DNA from: Crambe crambe
Taxonomy: Eukaryota > Porifera > Demospongiae > Poecilosclerida > Crambeidae
DNA: 64,000 bases
Reading direction: 5' to 3'
Assembly (NCBI GenBank): GCA_963924555.1
Contig: OZ004585.1
Coordinates: forward strand, 8,758,556-8,822,555
A program made the translations under genes and the position numbers. How positions within the stretch are numbered: the stretch's first letter is position 1; the number at the start of each line of letters is the position of its first letter. The notes under the pieces were generated by a model. The model saw nothing but the letters and a program-made list of their open reading frames with translations, was not told where the DNA came from and made no database searches. Shown here piece after piece: positions 1-9,887 of this stretch.

Positions 1-192
1 AGTTTTCCTCTAGTGGGGTGGATGAATTCTCCCTCACGTTTGTCTGTCATTTCTTTATCCCTGCCAGCACCTTGCTCACTCTGGTTGCCCTGCATACAAC
101 AGTTCACCCCACCAATGTACACAAAGTGAATTGAACATTTCTCTGCTATGTGAGATTGCTAGCAAAATTGCTCCAGTTATTAAATGACTTAC

Positions 193-1264
193 TTGATAGG
201 GGTCGTAATCAATTGGCACGAAGCTCCCCCTCTCATTCCATGAATCAGGAAAATATCTCCATTTCTTCAAAATCATTAAAAATTTGGTCACTTTTTCTAC
301 AGTAGCAGCTTTTAAAATACCTGTTCTTCAAAGTCAACATAAAATCTTTTTCCATCTTCCCTGACATATACGGTGTAATCTTCTCCATCGTGAGTTCTAA
401 ACAGCTCAAACATATTGCCTGTCTTCTCGCTCAACGTCGACAGTTCCTCTCCTGCCATCCCTACACTTTTGCGATCACCACGGTGACCAGTATACTTTGA
501 AACGGATCCATCCTCAGTTCCTGTATCCATGGTGACAGCACTGAAGCTGGAAAGACCGTAACCATTCTGATTTGAAGACAGGTGGTGATGGTGGCTTTGC
601 CTATCTTTTTCCTTCCTGGGCGTCATGTGATCATCATGTGAATTCGTAGGAGGCTGTTTTTCAAGTGGAGTTGAAGCATCGCTCCTTGATTCTCCCATTC
701 TGTCAATGGCGGGATGTTTTGCTCGCTCCAAGTGATATAGATCTTGGGGGTCATAAAATGAGGGCTCCATCTCATGCAAGGGGGGTGTGGTAGGAGACTC
801 TCCACCATTGTGAGGATGCACTGAGAATAAAGAGTTAGTTAGAACCATAGCTAGTAGCTACACAAGGATTGGATGAACTTGACTAAATTTCCTACCTTTT
901 CATGCAGGGGGGTGTGTGGTAGGAGACTCTATGAGGATGCACTGAGGATAATTTAGAGTTACTTGGTAGTACAATAAGCATTGGATGAACTTGACTAACT
1001 CTTAAGCCAGCTAGCTAACTTTCCCACCTTCTCATGCAAGGAGGGTGTGGTAGGAGGACAAAGAATCTATAGCTAGGCGTTATAGAGTACTGGATGAACT
1101 TGTCAGACTAGCTAGCTAACTGCACTTTCTTCCCCACCTTTGCCTGGCTTCCTGAGGGAGGTGTATGTTTGTCTGAGGACTTTAGCGTCCATTTTCCCAT
1201 TTTCTTGCGATTGGACCACCACAACATGGACCTCCGGCTCTCTTCTAGATGCACTCCCACCCAT
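193..1264 (-). CDS. N-myristoylation-type protein of unknown function, 5' part
   Basis: Three exons fit together in phase: 1138-1264 (ATG at 1264), 321-820 and 193-264, giving 233 residues before the model leaves the window. The N-terminus MGGSASRREPEV has Gly2 and Ser5/Ser6-like spacing typical of N-myristoylation, so the protein is probably membrane-tethered on the cytoplasmic side (inference). Residues about 45-180 are polar and probably disordered, with a His run. A compact segment follows: YTVYVREDGKRFYVDFEEQ joined across the intron to KWRYFPDSWNERGSFVP, rich in aromatics and faintly WW-like. I do not recognise the family. It is transcribed away from the receptor kinase across a short shared promoter. 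Donors GTGGGG, GTATTT and GTAAGT and acceptor CTCAG are visible; the exon 3 acceptor (TTGAAG) is weak and was chosen because it keeps the frame open. Confidence 0.6.
772..1146. repeat. Three tandem copies of a ~125-bp segment covering an exon edge
   Basis: Three degenerate copies start near 772, 900 and 1030. Each carries the words CATGCA-GGGGGTGTG, TGGTAGGAG and TGGATGAACTTG. The first copy contains the true acceptor of exon 2 of the leftmost gene. The second keeps a usable acceptor (CTCAG then TGCATCC on the minus strand near 942) and a GTAGGA donor near 899, so it is a decayed or optional exon copy ending in a stop. Confidence 0.65.
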
Positions 1265-1460
1265 AACTCAACGCCCTTTAGCTATGGATATCTTCAGGAG
1301 ACAGATCTAGCCACGCCCTTCTTTCGTGGCATTATAGCCCCGCCCCCTTTGCGCATGCGCATTCGTGGTTAAAGAATCCCTAGAAAACGTCTCACGCTTG
1401 CGCCCTGACTGAAAGCAATACTTTAGTACTTATCAGGTAGTGTATTAATTCTCTTCTACC
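1265..1460. promoter_or_regulatory. Shared divergent promoter with NRF1-type palindrome
   Basis: Only 196 bases separate the start codons of the leftmost minus-strand gene and the receptor kinase. The stretch holds a GC box (CCCCGCCCCC, 1339-1348) and a perfect TGCGCATGCGCA palindrome at 1350-1361. In animals that palindrome is the consensus of NRF1, a factor of CpG-type promoters. No clear TATA box is seen. Confidence 0.6.
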
Positions 1461-4400
1461 ATGGCTACTGTTACTGCTACAGTCACTGTATCGACTCTTT
1501 TGATGTTTCTGGTGCCAAAATTCTTTGCTGAAGTTCCTGAGTTTCCTCCAACCAACAATGAAGAGACTTTTCGGAATCTCATCAGAACTGAACGGCATTT
1601 GATAATAGGATCAAGTGGAGCATTATATCGTATTAATCCGAGCAATTTGACCATGGAAGAAAAACGTCCTCTTCTTGCAGCAAACAGACTATTGGTTGCT
1701 GATACTGACGGATCTTATCGTGGCAACTTTCTCTCCTGTAGCAATGTTCAATGCTTTCTTGCTGAGATTGTCAACTTTGCAAATATAAGCTGGCAAGTCA
1801 ATAACTCGGCTGTGATTCGAAGTGTTGGCACACAAAATGTTGCTGGTGTCTTTGCACCTTCCAGCAATGGTACTACAGAACTCACGTTTGGTGAGACTGC
1901 AACAACTGAGTCCTCAAGGCGTTTCGTAAAAGGGGGACTCCTAAATGTAGATTTTTCCAGCTCTGCAGTGAATGCCAAGAATTTTGCATTTTCAAGGATT
2001 GCAGCGCATACTGATACTACTAGTTCCTCTTTGACATTCAACTACCACACCCAGTTCTCCTACAATGGTTTGATCTACTTTGTCACAGGCCCTGTAGGTA
2101 GCGAGTCATCTCCAAGGGTAGTGAGATTCTGCCAAAATGATACAGGATTCAGAGATTCCTTTCGATCACACTTTGAAGTTCGACTTAGTTGTGCAAGTGG
2201 TGTTATTACTGCAGCTACATTCGTGAACAGTTTGCCATTCACCCAGCCCACGATACTTATCACAGTTAGAGAGGATGTTGCTGGTAACAGGAAAAGGATG
2301 CACGTTTGTGCCTACAGTTTGACAGATATCGATCGTGTGATGTCGGAGTACTATAATAATTGTATCATCGGAGCTGCTAACACCTTTGTTGGATTCTCAA
2401 GAGGGTCAACTGACAGATGTATGCGTTTAACTGACAGAATACTGGAAAATATTGTGAGTTAGCAATAGTAACAATAGAGTCCATCAGAGTTTATCCCTTT
2501 GTGGTTGTAGCAGTGCCCTCATAACCACAATAACAACAACATGACAAGAACAACATCTATTTGTTTATCTCTCCCTTCCCACTACCCCTCCCCCTCCCCT
2601 CCTTTTCCTCTCTCTCCTTCCCCCCACTGCCCCTCCCCCTCCCCTCCTTTTCCTCTCTCTCCTTCCCCCCACCCCCCTCTCTCTTCCTCTTCCCTCTCCC
2701 TCCTACCCTCCCTCTCCCTCCGTCCCTCCCTCCTCTCCTCTCTCCCCCCTTCCCCTCTCCCCACCACTCCCTCATTGCCCTGCACCTAAAGAGGGAATGC
2801 AATCTCATCGGTTCCTTGACTAGAGGACTGGAAGTGATGGATCCAGTACAGGGTCAAGTAATCACCACCTACACCCCCACCAGAGCAGATGAACATTTCA
2901 CTTCACTTACAACCTCCATTCTACAAGACTCACTGTCTCTCTTTGCTGGCTCCAGCAGATCTGGCCTCTATCAGGTATTAATATAATTATCATCGAGTAC
3001 AAAATTAACTATCATTTCTTCATTTGAAGTTGACTTGTTCAATCTGTCATTGTGACAGTGATTCATATATTATTTCACAAGACTTTTTCTTGCTGTGCAG
3101 TTCAACATTGGCTCCAGCTCAACATCTGCCTTCATTCGTCAGATCTCCCTAAATGAATCTACAATTGTCACCAGTGTGACCCACATCCTCTCCTCCGCAG
3201 ACGGGGAACATATTTACGCAATGACACAAAATAAGGTAACTAGATGTGCCTCTGATCCGATGGAGCACATTCCAAGTTTATTATCCCAAGAGATTAGTTG
3301 GCTTCCAGTTTGCAATATTGTTCACTCATGTCAAGTAAAAATTGTGTTTCTCAAACATGATTTTACTAATCTTCTCTAAAATGGTGTATCTTGTGGTTCC
3401 CCCAGTTACCAACATAGCAACCACAAAGATGTCTGACCCAAAGGTCTCAGAGAGGAAGCTGTGGGTAAAAAGACTTTGATTCCACGAAAGTTTAATCCCT
3501 CGAAAAATTTCACAGTATAGCTATTACCCGAACAGTTACTGATCAACTGATCATTGGTCCCCTTCTGAAATTTCAGTGTTTGTTCAAGAAACTATCAAGG
3601 AGTATTTACGGTGGCCCATAAGGGCCATGTCAAAGTAAGATTTTTCAATTTCCAAACTGAATCTATTTTCTGAAATGAGTATTTCTAAAATGCATATTTC
3701 CAAAATGCGCATTTCCAAAATTGCAAAATGTACAATTCCACTACACGGTGGAACCCCACATACTTTACCACTTACCTAGGCTAGCTACATGAATAATTTC
3801 AGCCAGATTGTGGTCTCATTCAGTGTAGTTTTTTGAATAGTGGCGGATCCAGGATTTAGACAAAGGGGGGGGGGGCAAAGGTTACTAGTGGTTATCGTCT
3901 CATGAACCAGACCCTACGCATGCGGGTTCACGAGACTAATCACCACCCATTTGCTGAATAAACTACTGATGCAGTTTCATAAAAGAAATCTAACTTAAAA
4001 CCAAACAGCTGAAATATCAATCTACATAGCTAATCACACACCGAAGTCATAGGCGGTGGAACAGGTCAGGCCAGTCAGGCCCAGGCCTGACCAATATTTT
4101 TTGGGGGAAAAGTTAACGTATCAATGACTATCAATCAATGAGAAAAGAAAGTATCCTATGATGCCCAAATAATTATAGTATAAATTGTTGAACTGGGGGA
4201 TTACAGGCCTGGAAGTAGGTCAGTGCCACACCTTTTTTCATGGCAAAAGGGGGGGGGGGGCAATCGCCTCCATTGCCCCTCTCTGGATCCGCCTTTGCTG
4301 AAGAGTTCGAAGGCTAGGCTAGCTGATATAGTTACATGATTCTATATAGCTAGGTTGGAATTTTGAAAAAGCTTGTATGCTGCCTAGCTAGCTGCATGTA

Positions 4401-7400
4401 AGTTCATGTTTGATCACTCTGTTTCTAAATGTTGCTCACTCCTCTGCATAGACAGCAAGCAATATAGCTATTTCCAATCTTGCCATTTCCAACCTTACCA
4501 TGAAGAGCAAAATAGCAAGATTGAAAATAATAAGATTGGAAATAGTAATTGGAAATGGTAAGATTAGAGATAGCAAGAATGGAAAAGTTCACTGCAAACT
4601 AGCATTATTATTATTATGTGGAGGAGTAAGCAACATTTAGAAACAGAGTGATTGAACTTAGGCACACAAACTTTTTCAAAACACTCCAACCTACATCACA
4701 CTGAATGAGACCACACCCTATTAATTTGAGCCTTTGCCATTGATCTATAGCCACATAGCCTAGTAAGATTTAGCTATCTATAAAGCTATTTATGATCTCA
4801 AAAGAACAACAGAAACAAAGTTTAGGTTGATAACACTTTGCCTACCTGAAATCCTTCAGTTGATGCACTATAAACATCCAGTTGGTATACCCAACAAGTC
4901 TACCTATCAACTACTATCATAGGCGGATGAAGCAAAATAAAAGTGGGGGGGGGGGGGGTTGGGGGCAATGTAGTCTAGCTATATATTGTTATGACTATTA
5001 TGGAAAAAAACAAAGTGCATATACAGCTATTACAGCTAAAAATCACCAAAAAAATTCTTCCTCCTAACATTAACTTTGATAAATTCTTTAGTAATAGAGT
5101 TTATACGTATGTGTAATGTATATGTAATGCTGACTAATGGCCAGCAAAAAAGTGGGTGGGGGGGGGGCATTATATATTAGAGTAAATGACTATCTATGTG
5201 CATGCATGTTTTCAGAATCTTATCAATTTTGGAAATGTGCATTTTTAAAAATACCCATTTCAGAAAATTGAAATGTTTAGTTTGGAAATTGAAAAAATCT
5301 TACTTTGACATGGCCCTTCTGGGCCACCGTAAGTATTGAGTCTCTGACCAACCAGCTCTAGCTTTGAAGTTGTTGTTGTTGTTTTTTCATTCCTTTCTGC
5401 AGTTACACCTTCACACTGTTGACCAGTGTCATCAGTTCACCAGCTGCACCAGTTGCTTGACCTCTAGTGACCCCATATGTGGCTGGTGTGCTCTGACGAA
5501 TGCCTGTGTGCGAGAGAGCAGCTGTTCCGCTATCAATGACGACAGGGGGGTCCCCAGGAGGATATTCACTAATGACAGTGTCCGTTGTCCCACCATCGTC
5601 TCTTCTACTCCATCCATCATTCACTTGGAGCAACTTCAGGTATGTATGTGTGTGTATGTGTGTGTGTATGTATGTATGTATGTATGTATGTATGTATGTA
5701 TGTATGTATGTATGTATGTATTAGCTCTAGTGTACATGTGATGAAAGGAACCACACCCTCCAATAGCTACCTGAAATCCTATCACTCATACATATGTAGC
5801 CCAGAAATATGGTGGCTGTTTCAGGTCATTTCCTTCCGCCGTTTTTCCATTCTAATACAGTATTTCCACTTCAATTCCAACCCTCCGAGCCACTTTCACT
5901 TTAATTCCATGCAACATGTAGCACATAATACGTGCAATAACATGCACACATCTTATTGATATCATGTGACATCATACACAACATGAAGTTGCAACATGGA
6001 TTCTAATTTGAAGATCAGGCTTGTCATGAAGCTGGGTATTCCTACAAACTGATTTTAAGATTCTTAGCTTGTCTCCATGGAATTTTTAGTCACTGAGAAC
6101 CTTGAAGCTACTAGCTACTACGTTGAGAAAAAGAGGCTGTGGTAATGTCATCGGACTTGTGATTGATTCTGTTGAGGTTTGCAATCATAGTTAACCTTTT
6201 CCCTCATGTAGTCTGAACTTTCTCAATCTGGTTCCCTCCTTGGTTACTGTGCTATGCATCTCAGATTGCTAGTAATTATTGACCATGAATAATAGATACT
6301 AAAAGATGATGGTTACTATTATGACGACTTATTGTATAGCTGTGCACTATTAATTCATTGTTTGAAGTATGCGTTTATGAATGTCATCCAAGCTGATCTA
6401 GACAGGAAGTGGGTTGGAATTGAAGTGTAAATACCACATTAGAGTGGAATAGAGGTGGAAGTAGGTTGGAATTGAATTGAAGTGGAAATATTCTGGAAAA
6501 ACGGCAGAAGGAAATGGCCCAAAACAGCCACCATACAGAAATCATGCTCATGCTGTAATGGTACTTCAATCAGAGGAATGTGGTTTTTGCTCACACATAC
6601 ATCAGTTAGGTCAACTTAAATCCAATACAATTCACTTGGACATCCAGTCCTTCAATTTGATCACTTTCTGGCTCCTTGTAATATGTATGACTGACATAAG
6701 TACCATGAATCTCTCATTTCTTACTCTCATATTAATGAGTAGCTAGAGACGCCCTCTTTCAAATACTATTAATGGGTAGTAGAGGGTTTTAATAAGAGAC
6801 TCCTTCTTTCAAAAATTCATGTACACAATAAGGGAGGAAATAACATCGACATCACTTTGGAAACCAGCAACATTCTGAGTGATCCTGCTGCCAGGGACTT
6901 TACTTACCAGTGCGTCTACTCCTTCCAGTCAGTCACCACCACTCGTCCAGATTTCACCACTCCAGCCAATAAGGGGGCAAACCCCTCCTCCAATGCCTTC
7001 ACTTGTTCCTCTCCTGGTCTGCCCAATGTTCCTCCTCTTCCACCACAGACTGGTAAGATAACTTCCTTCTCCCCGGCCTACCTATGTAAAGCCTATTTTG
7101 GAGAGAGGTACTGTAACATCAGAGGGGCATTACAGTTTATTAAGCCCATTTCAGCATTTCTCTCTAAAGGATCCAGAACAGGTCATTTCAGTTTCCCTTC
7201 CTCTTATTTTCACTCCAAGAAAAAGTAACATTAGATGATTATGGCCTGTTGACATCTCTTCGTTTATTCCTGTTACTATAGATACAGTCAATATGCTGAT
7301 CTCTGTCAGGAACACATGGACTGGGAGGAACTTTGCTACCTCACAAACTCCCATACAATTCACTAACTGTTCCATCCACACCAGGTGAGTAGGATTAACT

Positions 7401-8593
7401 ACTAGTTTAGGCACGAAAAAAGCCACAAATGACTGCATCAAATAAGACATCAGTGTTTGACCTTTGTACTTGTTGATATTCTAGTTGTGGCAGCTGTATC
7501 TCCAGTGGAGCCAACAAGTGTCGCTGGTGTGCCCTCAGCTTCACCTGCATCTCTGACTTGCAGTCTTCAAACTGTCCCAGACAGAATGAGGTAATTAAGG
7601 AGTGGGGGGAGGGGAGAGGGAAGTGGAAGAGAGAGGGATGAAGAGATGACTGGTATCGACATCCTTCAGAAGCAGTGGGTATGTTGTGATATTGTCTATT
7701 ACCTATAGATAAGTGTTCGATCTGGTGGCGTGTGTAACATCAACATCCTCCCTCACCCCAACAACACCAACTACCTGATCCATTCAGGGTACACCTACCC
7801 CTCCACCCCTCCTCATTCTCTCTGAAGGACTACATCTCTTCACCAATGGCATCTTCACGTAAGCAATTAGAGCCGTAATCAGATGAGAGTCAAAAGTACA
7901 CAGTGTGATATTTTTGTGGAATAAAAATAATATTTATAAGGAACTATCATTTAGCAAGTGATGGTCATCATTGCAATGGCTTTAAGGGATATGGAGATTG
8001 CTTATCCAGACTGAGTCATTGTTTTATGTAGATGTCATATCTGTGAGACCAGTTCCTGTAGTAATATGGTGGCTAGTGTGTCTGCACAACTGGATGTGGC
8101 CACTAACACTGTCCGCTGCAACCTGAACAGGCTAGAGTACACCCTCTCCCGAGACAGACCCAGTGCAAACCTCACCCTCCAAGTGCTGGTCAATAACTCC
8201 AGGATTGATAATCCTAATAACACTCAAGGTATGTGAGAGGTCTTAATAGAGAGGTGGTCTCATTACAGGGTGGTCTGATTAGACAGGTTTCACTGTAGCT
8301 GGAATAGGTGCGTTGGGACACGGTGGAGTGGTCTTAATAGAGTCTGATTAAACAGTACACTTATAATTTTGCATGCACATACATAATTCCATCTGGTGTA
8401 TGGATGTCCATATATGGGTACCAACTGTGCTCAGTGTCTCTCTCTGGACAACAAGTTCGGATGTGACTATTGTGGGATGCAAGTGAGAAACCCTGGCAAC
8501 TGCTTGCTAACTGCTGGTAGTACTGGAATGTGCAATACTATGAGGATTTTCAATGCAATACGTGACTGTGATGCTCCTTCAGTTACTGATGTG

Positions 8594-8670
<77 letters not shown>

Positions 8671-9551
8671 CCTCAAAGCTTACATAATGGATTGAATTTC
8701 TTTTAGTTCTCCCCTAAAGATGGCCCCACACCAGGGGGTACCAAGATATCTATAAGAGGCCACAACCTGGGGGTCATTGAGAGTGATATTGGCCGCATAT
8801 CCATCGGAGGGATTGAGTGCACCAGAACATCTTACACACCAGGTGTTGGGTAAGTTCCCAGGCTTGTTGGGTTTTGATAATAAGTATGCATACTAAAAGT
8901 GAAAATTCCCTTTTCTCCCCGGACTTGGCGGGATAAAATAATAGAATTTTAGAGACCTCTTTTATCCTGGGCTTGGTGGGTTAATAGTGAGCATGCCTGT
9001 TGAGAGATCCCTTTCCTGGGCTTGCTTTTTTTTTTGTAGGATCACATGCACCACTGGCTCTATGGAGGTCAGTTTGGTGACAGCTGCCATAAGGATAGAC
9101 CTTAATTTCCAAACTGAGAGCATCGAGTCGTCGGATCATTTCAGCTATAAGGTACATGACTCTGGAATGTGGTAATGGTCATCAAAGCTATATATTATAA
9201 TTTTGGTAATGGTCATCATTGTTATAAACTCTGTTATGTAGGTACCTTCCTTGCACACCCCTCCTGCCTCTCCCTCTGAAGGGCCAACATCAGGTGGAAC
9301 CAATATCACAGTGAGTGGTTCCGATATCGGAATTGGATCCAGACACAAGGTTCTTATCGGACAGAAAGTCTGCGAAGTACTGGAGGTCAAGAATGACAGC
9401 ATTTTGTGCAGAACTTCACCAAGTGAGACACCCAGTCTCAATCTCCTTCGTGTGGAGATCGATAACTGGTCATCCCAGAGTAATGGGTACAACTATGTCC
9501 AAGACCCCACCTTCCAAGGGATCTCACCATCTCTGTCGTTCAGAGAGTAAG

Positions 9552-9584
<33 letters not shown>

Positions 9585-9822
9585 TCAATAAAAACAGCAA
9601 TTGGTTTTCATTTTGTAAACTAGACACATTTTTCTTCTTTTAGAGGAGGAACTAACTTCACAGTGACTGGCGACAATCTGAATGTGGTTCAGAAACCACG
9701 CCTCCTCCTCTATGTGACCCCAGATCCATCCAGACAACAAAGGAGACAAACAGACAACCCAGTACAAATGAGACTTGAATCTAAGGTATGTAGACATTGA
9801 TATCAGAGCTAATGCTTATGTA

Positions 9823-9887
<65 letters not shown>

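Larger units (their letters stand above)
3607..5331. mobile_element. 1.7-kb DNA transposon with ~50-bp terminal inverted repeats
   Basis: The ends TACGGTGGCCC (3607) and GGGCCACCGTA (ending 5331) are inverted copies that stay alike for about 50 bases inward. The 6-bp target duplication AGTATT flanks both sides (3601-3606 and 5332-5337). No long coding frame is inside, so it is non-autonomous. It fills most of kinase intron 3 (3236-5402). Other palindromic elements are nested within it. Confidence 0.85.

Noticed and set aside
2541..2808. Overlapping proline/serine and glycine/arginine frames
   Set aside because: They arise from the pyrimidine-rich tract of kinase intron 1.
3236..5402. A possible extra Sema exon between kinase exons 3 and 4
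   Set aside because: MTQNK at the end of exon 3 joins in phase to [15 protein letters not shown], the expected Sema-to-PSI junction, and the interval is a transposon.
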